Shown piece after piece: positions 43,301 to 50,000 of a stretch of 64,000 bases of DNA. The DNA comes from Penelope pileata. Lineage: Eukaryota > Chordata > Aves > Galliformes > Cracidae. Location: NCBI GenBank assembly GCA_013396635.1, contig WBMW01001709.1, positions 382,943 through 446,942 of the forward strand. Reading direction: 5' to 3'. A program made the translations under genes and the position numbers. The first letter of the stretch is position 1; each line of letters starts with the position of its first letter. The notes beneath the pieces are model-generated. The model had not been told where the DNA came from. It saw only the letters and a list, made by a program, of their open reading frames with translations, and did no database searches.

Positions 43301-44130
43301 GAGAGTGACACTAACCCTGTGTACAAAAGTCCCAAGTCCAGACTGTGGCTTCAGTTACATTTGGGGTAGCCATTGAGGCCCAATGGGTTTGTGCTGGTTT
43401 AAGTGAAGGTAACATTTGCTCACAAATCTCTATTAAGTTCTTAATAAAACAGAATTGTAATTTAGAAAACTAGGATATGGAAAACCAAAATCAATTTTTT
43501 AAATGTATCTTTTCTACCATTTTAAGTGAAGACTCAGATGAAAAATAGCTGTTTTCTGTTTGTTCTGGGGTTTTTTTGGGAAATGCTCCCATGTGAATCC
43601 CACTTGTAAATCAGGAAAACAGCAAAGTCTGATAGGATTTGTGCAACTGTTCATTTGTGGCTTCAAGGATAACCTGATGGCAAAGAAAGAACAGAGGGTA
43701 GCGGCATTGCAGCAATCCATCCAGGTAGTTTTATCTCAAGCTCACATTCTGTGGAGTGTTGCAGCTGTGTACTTCATCTTAAACTGGGCAACCCAGCTGA
43801 GTTCCCATCTATTCATCATGCCCAAACTGAGCATGTTTCCCAACTGTGTTAACAAACAGCTGTGTTACCAGCCAGCCAGACTGTCAATAAAAGTTCAGAG
43901 TATCATCTAAACAGAAGCATTATGTTCTCTGTAGTCTGATCCTCTGGGTGTCATCTCTGCAGGACTCTCTGCAATGGAACCACTGGAAAGAACTGGAGGA
44001 GAGTCGGGAAAGGCGGTCCAAGACCCTTCAGTACGGCTTCATGGCCAGAGAAACGGCCCAGAAGATGGCTGCCTGTGAGGCTGCAAGAAGTGAAGCCATA
44101 GCTCGTATGTTGCGCTCTGAAGTACAATGA
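1216..44130 (+). CDS. CFAP99: CFAP99, cilia and flagella associated protein 99 (3' portion, 14 coding exons, 5' end outside window)
   Basis: The coding exons are 1216-1360, 4187-4281, 11014-11126, 13221-13395, 17902-17982, 20139-20204, 20663-20734, 24641-24729, 27296-27500, 28630-28771, 29915-30066, 33862-34067, 41756-41918 and 43963-44130. Every junction is GT-AG and the phases agree throughout, giving 1872 nt, or 623 residues plus stop. The first roughly 120 visible residues are a compact, hydrophobic and aromatic segment (VICYLATFQLEELG, then FFFNALYLNTWIKDEW). A Pro-rich linker follows (about residues 150-190). From about residue 255 to the end the protein is almost all Glu/Lys/Gln-rich helix, predicted coiled coil, ending in a Trp-containing helix (WNHWKELEESRE). 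I recognise it from this architecture and from its place directly upstream of RNF4, as in human. The family is named from the Chlamydomonas flagellar protein FAP99; a precise biochemical role is not evident from sequence. The start codon and first exons are missing because the window begins inside the gene. Confidence 0.88.
1361..4186 (+). other. CFAP99: CFAP99 intron after visible exon 1
   Basis: This intron is 2.8 kb and AT-rich. It contains an A14 tract (3098-3111) and a perfect 18-bp palindrome (2854-2871). Short open frames here lack coding features or usable splice contexts. Nothing else is recognised. Confidence 0.7.
2854..2871. repeat. 18-bp perfect palindrome
   Basis: CTCACACTGCAGTGTGAG reads the same on both strands. 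It has no spacer and is centred on a PstI-type CTGCAG core. Confidence 0.8.
4187..4281 (+). CDS. CFAP99: CFAP99 visible exon 2
   Basis: This exon has 95 nt, with acceptor AG at 4185-4186 and donor GTAATA at 4282. The spare G from the previous exon completes a Val codon, and the frame then reads VICYLATFQLEELG and ends KMYK in phase 0. Confidence 0.88.
4282..11013 (+). other. CFAP99: CFAP99 intron after visible exon 2
   Basis: This is a 6.7-kb intron. It carries the assembly gap at 10894-10903 near its 3' end and several moderate T- or A-rich tracts. I see no exon in frame with the flanking exons, and the phases on either side join directly without one. Confidence 0.7.
10873..10933. other. 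Assembly gap (10 N) in homopolymer context
   Basis: N occupies 10894-10903. The left flank is A15 followed by G6, and the right flank is a purine run with about 14 G. This is an unresolved homopolymer or low-complexity stretch; a fixed 10-N run suggests unknown true length. Confidence 0.9.
11014..11126 (+). CDS. CFAP99: CFAP99 visible exon 3
   Basis: This exon has 113 nt, with acceptor AG at 11012-11013 and donor GTAAGG at 11127. It reads FLRFFFNALYLNTWIKDEW and ends in phase 2. A second AG at 11020-11021 would break the phase with the preceding exon, so the earlier AG was chosen. A 10-N gap lies about 110 bp upstream, so sequence near this acceptor should be treated with some care. Confidence 0.87.
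11127..13220 (+). other. CFAP99: CFAP99 intron after visible exon 3
   Basis: This is a 2.1-kb AT-rich intron with an A15 tract at 12389-12403. Nothing else is recognised. Confidence 0.7.
13221..13395 (+). CDS. CFAP99: CFAP99 visible exon 4
   Basis: This exon has 175 nt, with acceptor AG at 13219-13220 after a T-rich tract and donor GTAAGT at 13396. One base completes an Arg codon, and the frame then reads WQPKVQQLIEQLADKL followed by a Pro-rich stretch (VPKPRAILVPLPIPVLEK). It ends in phase 0. Confidence 0.88.
13396..17901 (+). other. CFAP99: CFAP99 intron after visible exon 4
   Basis: This is a 4.5-kb intron holding one short CR1 3' end (13850-13920). The open frames on either strand, up to 113 codons, show no family features. 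Confidence 0.7.
13850..13920 (+). mobile_element. CR1 LINE 3'-end fragment
   Basis: The sequence has the CR1 3' terminus: a GGAGCTGGACTCGAT block, then CCCTTCCAACTCAGGATATT and a TTCTGTGATTC tail variant. Orientation is plus and only about 70 bp remain. Confidence 0.9.
17902..17982 (+). CDS. CFAP99: CFAP99 visible exon 5
   Basis: This exon has 81 nt, is phase 0 at both ends and so could be skipped without a frameshift. The acceptor follows a T-rich tract and the donor is GTAAGT at 17983. It encodes VPPSTYKPPKEKKQLEEM and a basic helical tail, the start of the charged region. Confidence 0.87.
17983..20138 (+). other. CFAP99: CFAP99 intron after visible exon 5
   Basis: This is a 2.2-kb AT-rich intron. 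No repeat or RNA gene is recognised. Confidence 0.65.
20139..20204 (+). CDS. CFAP99: CFAP99 visible exon 6
   Basis: This exon has 66 nt and is phase 0 at both ends, with acceptor AG at 20137-20138 and donor GTATGC at 20205. It encodes DLLLKANTNPFRCAAMKPEK and contains an NPF tripeptide. Confidence 0.85.
20205..20662 (+). other. CFAP99: CFAP99 intron after visible exon 6
   Basis: This is a short 458-bp intron. Nothing notable is seen beyond AT richness. Confidence 0.7.
20663..20734 (+). CDS. CFAP99: CFAP99 visible exon 7
   Basis: This exon has 72 nt and is phase 0 at both ends, with acceptor TTTTCAG ending at 20662 and donor GTGAGT at 20735. It encodes a polar Gln/Lys-rich stretch ending AFQAQKIQSK. 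Exons 5, 6 and 7 are all short and symmetric, so alternative inclusion would preserve the frame. Confidence 0.85.
20735..24640 (+). other. CFAP99: CFAP99 intron after visible exon 7
   Basis: This is a 3.9-kb intron. The part at about 20930-21350 is markedly richer in G and C than its surroundings and could be a degenerate interspersed repeat, but I could not name a family. The rest is AT-rich and unassigned. Confidence 0.6.
24641..24729 (+). CDS. CFAP99: CFAP99 visible exon 8
   Basis: This exon has 89 nt, with acceptor CCTGACAG ending at 24640 and donor GTACGA at 24730. It encodes IPIKLNAAAILREGALYQR and continues into a charged helix. It ends in phase 2, matching the next exon. Confidence 0.88.
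25230..25720. repeat. Candidate degenerate interspersed repeat (possibly LTR-like), family unknown
   Basis: This block differs sharply in composition from the AT-rich intron around it. It is rich in CAGG, CCAG and AGGC words (for example GGGGTCAGCAGGTACAAGGC) and includes a small ggcatt tandem (25479-25496). Non-coding, GC-shifted blocks of a few hundred bases with this look are common among bird solo LTRs. I cannot see clear TG...CA ends or a target duplication, so this is a guess. Confidence 0.3.
26013..26415 (+). mobile_element. CR1 LINE 3' fragment, about 400 bp
   Basis: The sequence runs from the CR1 block CTGAGAGAGTTGGGGCTGTT through GGGCAACCTGGTCTAGTGGG to GGTCCCTTCCAACCTGAACC and a degenerate ATTCTGATATTATG tail. 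Orientation is plus, the same as the host gene. It covers the end of ORF2 and the 3'UTR and is 5' truncated like most CR1 copies. Confidence 0.93.
27296..27500 (+). CDS. CFAP99: CFAP99 visible exon 9
   Basis: This exon has 205 nt, with acceptor CTTGCAG ending at 27295 and donor GTAATA at 27501. It encodes IENLVRGAGDPSEFLEWQKQ and then a Glu/Gln-rich helix with EIECRRLQGKLSYEEAVLAH. It ends in phase 0. This is one of the longest and clearest exons of the gene. Confidence 0.9.
27501..28629 (+). other. CFAP99: CFAP99 intron after visible exon 9
   Basis: This is a 1.1-kb intron with a T15 tract at 28054-28068. Nothing else is recognised. Confidence 0.65.
28630..28771 (+). CDS. CFAP99: CFAP99 visible exon 10
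   Basis: This exon has 142 nt, with acceptor AG at 28628-28629. The donor GTATTC at 28772 is weaker than consensus. It encodes an uninterrupted charged helix (MHEYAERCLQEHKEMREL) and ends in phase 1. Confidence 0.88.
28772..29914 (+). other. CFAP99: CFAP99 intron after visible exon 10
   Basis: This is a 1.1-kb AT-rich intron ending in a long pyrimidine tract. Nothing else is recognised. Confidence 0.65.
29915..30066 (+). CDS. CFAP99: CFAP99 visible exon 11
   Basis: This exon has 152 nt, with a strong pyrimidine tract, acceptor ending at 29914 and donor GTAAGC at 30067. The spare G completes a Val codon, followed by a strongly acidic helix (QALEEEEEMLKKKYELIQQI). It ends LTE in phase 0. Confidence 0.9.
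30067..33861 (+). other. CFAP99: CFAP99 intron after visible exon 11
   Basis: This is a 3.8-kb intron with one short minus-strand CR1 3' end at about 32250-32355. The remainder is unassigned AT-rich sequence. Confidence 0.65.
32250..32355 (-). mobile_element. CR1 LINE 3'-end fragment
   Basis: The plus strand reads CATAGAACCATAGAATGGCC, then GGTTGGAAGGGACCCC and ACCTCCAGATCTGGTACT. This is the reverse complement of a CR1 3' end with its repeated tail. Only about 105 bp are present. Confidence 0.92.
33862..34067 (+). CDS. CFAP99: CFAP99 visible exon 12
   Basis: This exon has 206 nt, with acceptor TTCCTAG ending at 33861 and donor GTCAGT at 34068. It encodes MSIVELRERLALLREAQKAA and a long helix ending RAAALK. 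It ends in phase 2. Reading through the donor meets a stop after two more codons (34074-34076), so retention of the next intron would truncate the protein. Confidence 0.88.
34656..34693. repeat. 19-bp tandem duplication
   Basis: catatttattattcattat (34656-34674) is repeated at once with a single change (34675-34693). Confidence 0.8.
38005..38303 (+). mobile_element. CR1 LINE 3' fragment
   Basis: The copy includes the CR1 words TACCTGAAGAGAGGGTGCAA and GGGGATGTCCAGAGCCACTG, and ends with the tail variant TTCTGTGATTCTGTG. It is plus strand and GC-rich. The 159-codon open frame over it is an accident of the repeat. Its 3' half closely matches the reverse complement of the CR1 piece at about 46905-47045. 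Confidence 0.85.
40573..40625 (-). mobile_element. CR1 LINE 3'-end remnant
   Basis: The plus strand reads AATCACAGAATCACAGTGGG, then AGGTTGGCAGGGACCTCTGG. This is a reverse-complement CR1-type 3' end. Homology to CR1 fades after about 40625; the following 200 bp may be more diverged element or unrelated. Confidence 0.75.
41756..41918 (+). CDS. CFAP99: CFAP99 visible exon 13
   Basis: This exon has 163 nt, with acceptor TTTTGCAG ending at 41755. The donor GTCTGG at 41919 is poor but is the one that gives phase 0 for the last exon. It encodes a very basic helix (QEEKKRKPQSGEK; KKIVEKAMERKKQAG). Reading through the donor stays open to a stop at 42117-42119. Confidence 0.83.
41919..43962 (+). other. 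CFAP99: CFAP99 last intron
   Basis: This is a 2.0-kb intron. It contains a TTTC microsatellite (42889-42917) and a purine A/G run (about 42988-43020). An AATAAA at 42702-42707 could end a transcript that retained this intron. Confidence 0.65.
42889..42917. repeat. (TTTC)n microsatellite
   Basis: A pyrimidine tract of five to six TTTC units runs into T7. Confidence 0.85.
43963..44130 (+). CDS. CFAP99: CFAP99 terminal coding exon
   Basis: This exon has 168 nt including the TGA at 44128-44130, with acceptor ATCTCTGCAG ending at 43962. It encodes LQWNHWKELEESRERRS and a C-terminal helix ending MLRSEVQ. The phase-0 start supports the weak donor of the preceding exon. Confidence 0.88.
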   Translation, partial: DSLQWNHWKELEESRERRSKTLQYGFMARETAQKMAACEAARSEAIARMLRSEVQ

Positions 44131-44470
44131 AGTACCCTTGGAACAAATTCAGGCCTGCTGGCCTCCCAGTGCAACTATTTACTACAAGGTTGAATTTTAA
44201 TCTTTATTTGATCTTTGCAGTTTGAATAGCAAAATTTGGGTCATACAGACGCAATAGAATAAAAATGAGTTAATTTTTTATAATGGAATTTTATTTTTAA
44301 GCTGTAATGATAATCTTTTTTTCTATTAGAACCAACAGCTGTAAGAAACCAAAATGGCAAATGTTTGGGTAAGAATGCTGGGGTCTGTATTTCTGTCATC
44401 ATTGTACACTGTGCCATCGGTTGTTATATTCATTTTCTTAAAGAATAAAAATGAGGGGGGAAAAAAGCAA
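44131..44470 (+). promoter_or_regulatory. CFAP99: CFAP99 3'UTR with two poly(A) signals
   Basis: AATAAA hexamers lie at 44258-44263 and 44444-44449, about 130 and 315 nt past the stop codon. Either could end the transcript, so the right limit is approximate. Confidence 0.6.
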
Positions 44471-46180
44471 CATTTGCTTACATAAGCTTTTTTTCAGAAG
44501 GCACACTTAGCCCAAGTTCCTAACATGTCCTCTCATATGTCAGTAGCTGTGTGTAACGGGATTAGAGAGTGAAGGAAGAACTGTTCAGAAGGTTGAGATG
44601 ACGTGATAGCCCACAGCTGCCAGAGACTGCACTCAGTGACCCCAGAGACCATCCCTCTGTTTGCAGAGGTTAATCTCTTCAGTCTTTAAACAGCGCAAGG
44701 AGAACACACCATCGTCTGATCTCTTTAGCAAGCTGCTTCCAGAAAAGTCATAATTCTGTTACTCACCTAGAAGATAATTTGCTCTCTTATGACAATTTCT
44801 ATACTGTGTAAAACAGCCTTTAAATCACAAGACTTATTCTAGGCACAAAGCCAAGAAAGATATAAATCTGAATTAAAATCTGCACAGCAGTAAGACTATG
44901 TAATGTATTTCTATTTTAACTTGATGCCAGTTACTAAGTGTTTAATTAAGGCTATTGCAAATATTTAAATTGAAGGAGAATGTCACTGACATTAGAGTCA
45001 GGCAGCTGCTTTTAATGCTCTCACAACATTACATTTTTCTCACTGTTTACTGAAGGAAGTCTAATGGAATTCTTTTGTTGCCATCTAGCTGTGAAGATCA
45101 CTTCCACAATCTGCAAGCTGATAAAATGTGCTGTGTTTTTCATTCGTTGTGAACGCTGTGGTGGTGCACAAAAGCAGTGTGGGACTCTTGCTCAATAGGA
45201 AGAGTTAGGGAACCTAGGAGAGTGAAAAGAATGATAGCAGCAGAACTACAGAGAAGAGGGAACTATGACAACATTCTGTCTGGCAGAGGATTGTAAAAGC
45301 TTAAAATGACAAACACTAGGTGGCAGGGAGTTCATTTTCCTCTGTGGTTGTTCGGCATTCCGTTGCGTTGTATTCCAGAACAACGAAGCCAGGTCTTGTC
45401 TGTAACACCTCAGATTTCCAGAAACTAGCAATTAACAGGGCTGACACTCGTGGTTTGGGATATTGCATAGCTGAGCAGCACCTCTTAAACTTTTTGATGC
45501 ATCTTGCGTTTTGAGAATGTTTAAAAAATAAAAAATAAAAGGGTGTATTGAGGTCAGTAATGTGGAAACTTAAAAAATCCATCATACTGCATGCCCCTTC
45601 CCCCCTTCAGAATTCTTACTGAACTGCAGTCCAGCTGACTCACAACCATCTCCTCCTCCATCTTTTCCCAGCTCTCACATGAGGACCAGAGCAGCCCCAG
45701 TGATGTGGCTGTGTGTGCTTTGCCGTCAGAAGTCACAGAACCCTCTTCTTGTCACTTGAGGGCCTGATGCGTGAATACACCTTCAGAACTGATGTTTTGA
45801 GGAATGCAGAAAAGTTTTGAGTCTTTGGAGAAAATAGCAACCTATTCCTTTTTTCTATTGCTCATCGATTTTATGGTGATGTTTGTTACAGTGTTACAGC
45901 CAAGGAGAGAGGGTAACTGGACGGGGCTGGTTCTTAACAGTCTGTGGAATCGGACACAAAACAAGAGATTTGCACCCCAGAGGCGTGGGGCCCTGCGGGG
46001 GGCCCGGTGAGCATGGTGCTGCGAGGGGAGTGCCATGGAAACCCTTCTGTCAGTGAGGTGAGGGCTCCTGTGGGGAGATGGGACGCTGGGGCTGGGACTA
46101 ATCATGGCAAAGGCAGTACTTAACGATCCCTGGGGTTCTCTGGTGAATTTCACTCAGTGTGTTGGGGAACGCTTCCAGAC
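44471..46180. other. CFAP99-RNF4 intergenic region
   Basis: This is about 1.7 kb with no supported gene. Composition is AT-rich to about 45900, then rises in G and C toward the RNF4 CpG island, with a GGGGGGCCC-type patch near 45992-46003. Open frames of up to 103 codons here have no recognisable features. Confidence 0.6.
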
Positions 46181-46324
46181 AGGTTGGGTCGAGGAGGACT
46201 TCCCAAGAGACAGCCGCCGCGCCTCAGGGGACGCCACGGAGCGCGGAGCGGCGGCGTGAGGGCTCCGAGAAGCGCGGGCAAGGCCCCACGGGGCCTCCCA
46301 GCCGTGAGGCCTCCCCCGACCCAA

Positions 46325-46343
46325 ACTACAACTCCCAGCATCC
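46325..46343 (+). promoter_or_regulatory. ZNF143/THAP11-type (SBS) promoter element
   Basis: ACTACAACTCCCAGCATCC matches the known ACTACAAnTCCCAGnATGC promoter motif except at the penultimate base. It lies about 120-140 bp upstream of the likely RNF4 start. Confidence 0.8.
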
Positions 46344-46437
46344 CTCGGGGCCGGATGAGGGGCGGGGCCTCTCGCCTAACCGTCCTTTTATTGACGTACA
46401 CGGCAGCCATTCCGCGAGTCGCGGCGTGGCCCTGCAG

Positions 46438-46442
46438 CCAAT
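46438..46442 (+). promoter_or_regulatory. CCAAT box (NF-Y)
   Basis: The context GCAGCCAATGG matches the NF-Y consensus well and lies about 60 bp upstream of the exon 1 donor. Confidence 0.65.
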
Positions 46443-46449
46443 GGTGGAA

Positions 46450-46498
46450 TAGCGGGGGCGGGCGCCGCTCTACGCCGTTGCCGGGCCGGCGGCGGAGG
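46450..46498 (+). other. RNF4: RNF4 non-coding exon 1
   Basis: A consensus donor (GGAGG|GTGAGT, GT at 46499) follows a GC-rich segment directly below the promoter elements. The 5' limit is estimated from the CCAAT box position, not seen. Confidence 0.55.
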
Positions 46499-46571
46499 GT
46501 GAGTGCCGCAGGCCGGGGGGCTCCGCCGTTGGGCCGGGAGCGGAGCGGCGCCGCCGGGCCCGCGGGGCGGC

Positions 46572-46572
46572 N
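46572..46572. other. Single ambiguous base
   Basis: One N occurs in a GC-rich stretch of RNF4 intron 1, just past exon 1. It has no coding effect. Confidence 0.95.
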
Positions 46573-46904
46573 GGGGCGCTGGGCCTGTGCCGGTGTGGGG
46601 AAGGGTCGCGCTGTCTCTCTGGCCTCCCCGCGGCCCGGGCTGCGGCCTGCCTGGGGGAATCCTTCCGTCCGAGCGGTGCTCCGGGCCCGGCGGGGTGGAG
46701 CCGTTTCGTGTTACCGGTGAGGTTCGCGGAACCGTAGGAGTCGGAAGGGCCCCCTGGAGATCCTCCGGTCCGGGTGGAGTGCTGCGTGCGGAGAGAAACG
46801 AGACTGTAACGGTACCTGAAACACGGGGTAGGAGAGCCTCTCTGTCTGGAACGTGAAATGACGGCTTGCTGGCACCGAGGGGTCCGTGTGTGCGCCTTCT
46901 GCCC

Positions 46905-47045
46905 GTGGAACTGCAGCATGGCTGGGGCTGCAGGGCCCCTGCGTGCTTCAGCAGTGCCCCCGAGCAGGGTGCCCAGGCCCACGTCCCTGTGGCTCTGGAC
47001 ATCCCCACGGAGCAGACCCCACACCTCTCTGGTCCCTGTGCCAGT
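46905..47045 (-). mobile_element. CR1 LINE fragment, minus strand
   Basis: The reverse complement contains GGTGTGGGGTCTGCTCCGTG and GGGGATGTCCAGAGCCACAG, closely matching the plus-strand CR1 copy near 38130-38220. It has no recognisable tail. Confidence 0.8.
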
Positions 47046-50000
47046 ACTCAGTTGTTTTTTTTCAACATGCTCTCATCTTTGTCACCGTTTCCTGTTGTCA
47101 GGAGCGCATTGAGAGGTCCTAAGAGTGGAAGTGAGAAGCAGAATCTTAAAGGCACGGCGTGTCCTGCTCTGACAAACACTGTTTTGTCACCTGTACCTTG
47201 CCCGTACCTGGTCTGACGCTGCTGCTGTCTTCAGACACTGCCTTCAGCACACTCACAGTGTTTGGGATGTTTGTGAACTCGCCCCTTGGCTTTGTCAATT
47301 GGACACACTGAGGATGCTTGCTGCTTGCTTAAGCTGGTTTGCTTCAAATCGTGCTAAGCATGTGGGAGGTCAAAACTTTGTTCTGAGCACTTTGAGAGAA
47401 GCTGTTGGTTCATGCTGTGTAACAGAACTCAGTGTTAGAGTTGCAACTACATCATTAAATAAGGTCAGCTTGAACTCAGTGGAAACAGCAACTTTGTTGG
47501 AAAAAAAAAATACAAATGGGAGACTTAAGCCATAAATATGGGATGCAATATTGCTCTGCTCCTCCTGCCAGCGTCCTTTATTTAGATGGCTTTACCTCTG
47601 GTTTTTCTCAAGTACCTGCCTGTCCAGAGGGGCTGGTGGCTGTAGTGCCAAAAACATCTGTGTGTCAGCTGCAGCGAGCCCTGGGCCTCAGTATGAGGAC
47701 AACAGTGCTTAGGATTTGGGAGAGCCAAGTGCCAGAACAGTATCTGCACGTGGAGAGCTCCATGTTGGTGAGGAAGGGCGAGCGGTTCCTCTGGGGATGC
47801 ATCGCCCTGCAGTGCTGCAATAGGACTTCACAGATCAACTCAGCAAGCCAATAAATGCTTGCAGAGAAGTTTTTCCATTTAAAAAGCCTTTAGCTTGATA
47901 GTTCTGGAATCTGATTCCTGAGCGTATCTTGTTACAGATATGATAGAAGGCCTTCCTAGCAGCTGGAGTTGTTTGGTGGTTAGGGTTGGGGTTTGTAGCT
48001 GCATTAGGGGACTTCTTCCATAGTCTTAACAAATTCCAGCACTCTGCTCTTCTTTATCAGTGATCCCTCTGAGCTGGCTTGTGTCAGCACTGATGGGTCT
48101 TCCCCCAGCGGTTTGTTCTGTGGTGCTGAACTCCCTACAGATATCCATCCTCAGCCTCCTTCTGGACAAGAAGCTCCCAGAGGGGTTGAGATTTGAGCCC
48201 TCGGCAGCTAGAACAGGGCAGGAGCATGTGGGCTTTGTGGAAGTGCTGTGACAGTGGAGAGAGAGCCTGCTGTCCGTGTGGTGGTTCAGGGAAGTACAGC
48301 AGCTGCCCAGCAGCGCAGCGCTGGCACTGCAGCATGAGAAGCAGCTCAGCCTGTGTTGCCTGATGTTATAACCCCTGATAGATGGCACAGTGACCCTAAA
48401 CATCGTGTCCCTTATGTGTTCCTGGGTGTCTTGGTGGAGCGGTGTGTGAATAGTGAATACAGGTAGGATGAACGTAGTCTGGCAGATGGTTTGTGTATTA
48501 CTTTGGAGTTTTATTTTCCCCTGATAATTTTCAAATTTAAGTGACTTAGGTTTTGGCTTTGTCTTCCTTTTTTGTTCTGTAATAGCTGTTTGGCACTTAA
48601 GCCACTTGTGGCCACAGAGAATCTGAATCTGCATCGTCTTTCACACTTGGAATCACTCCAGGTGCTTGTGTGTTTTTGTTGTGCTGTTTTTTCTAAAAAA
48701 AAAATCTAGTTATTTTTAACTTTCTTTTTTAAGGCACTTAGTCAGCATACCACTGCACTGGGTAGAGTGGAAACATGGCAGTGTTGTTTGTCCAGACGCA
48801 GGCTGTGTGGTGAGCAGGTCAGAGCTGTGCTGTCCTCCAGCAGGTCAGAGACATCAGTGTATTGGATTGCTTTAAAAGATTCTCAGTAAAACCAGTTCCA
48901 GCTGTTGGTAGTGGCAAAGGAAGCTTCTTTAAAGTTTAATTCCTTTTGCTCCTCAGTCACGTGTGCCAATATTCCCATGCTGTGTGCCCTCCTTCCTTTA
49001 TCTCCCTCTTCCCCTGGTCTCCAAACAGCTCCAAAACGAAACCTATAAATAATGGTCATGCAGAGAGGGGAACTCATACAGCCCCTGGAGGCTGTGGGTC
49101 CTGGGAGCAGTGCCTCTGGGTGAGTGGAACAGGATCTTCCCAAGCCTTGGTGAGGCTGCAGGAGGCAGGACAGCTCCCTTTGTTTGGAGGGCGAAAGGAC
49201 ATCTCCTCCTTAAAACAGGAGCTGAGGTGTGCGAGCAGTGTTCACCCAACCTGGGTACAGTGGTGTGACACTGGAAAGGGTCATGTGGGGGGGCCCTGTA
49301 TGGAGGGGGCATCACTTGGCTTACGGTTAGTGTAAGATATTCTCAGGCATGTTCTGTTTCAATAATTTCAGAATCCAGTGTTAATAAGTCTCTTAAGACA
49401 ATAATTTAGGAAAGAGAGTTGAGGGGGAGGGGAAGTGGATTAAAAATCAGTCAGGTTTCCTTTAACTCAAGGTTATAATTAATGACCAATGCCATTCCAC
49501 CCCACTGAATGGTCTCAGTGTTTCCTAACCAGAGAGGAGGTTAATAGCCTGCTAATTAGTTCTGATCTCCCTATTGACGCAGGGAAAGGAGGGGGGGTTG
49601 GGGGGAAGGGAGAGAGGAGGAGATCCCAGGAGCCATGATGAGAGATGAGGCGATTCCAAGGCTCACCTGAGCTGTGGGATGAGGGCTCTTTGGCCACCTG
49701 GGGCATGCAGCCAGCTGAAGTGTGTGTGACCTTCCTGCATGTCCGTTGACCTCTTTCAGGTCCTTCATTTTGGACACTGGTACAGGTGGTGAAGTGTGTG
49801 GGAGCTGGAGTCAGTGCTCAGACATGATGTTCATCACCCTGTGTTCAGGAGGGCTGCAAACGCAGTGATGGCTTTACTTCATGCCTTTAGACCATACGTG
49901 TTGTGTGTCCATGGTGCTGCTGTCACACGTTGCCTGAAGTCCCCACAGCGTTTCTGTGGAGAGGGCTAATTAGCAGGAAGCAATCAGCTCGGGAGCTCTG

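Larger units (their letters stand above)
46180..46720 (+). promoter_or_regulatory. RNF4: RNF4 CpG-island promoter
   Basis: This is a dense CpG region with no TATA box. It contains a ZNF143-type element (46325-46343), GC boxes (46359-46369 and 46454-46462), a CRE-like TTGACGTACA (46391-46400) and a CCAAT box (46438-46442). Transcription probably begins shortly after the CCAAT box, since a consensus donor lies at 46499. Long open frames on both strands across this island (up to 206 codons) reflect its lack of TA-rich stop codons. Confidence 0.8.

Noticed and set aside
46157..47024. Open frames of 117 to 206 codons on both strands across the RNF4 CpG island
   Set aside because: GC-rich sequence lacks stop codons by chance. 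Several frames are open at once on both strands, they run through a promoter, an ambiguous base and a CR1 piece, and none resembles a protein family.
48026..48634. 202-codon minus-strand open frame in RNF4 intron 1
   Set aside because: Its translation shows no domain, has low-complexity patches, and overlaps other open frames. There is no promoter or splice evidence. A homology search with a hit would change this.
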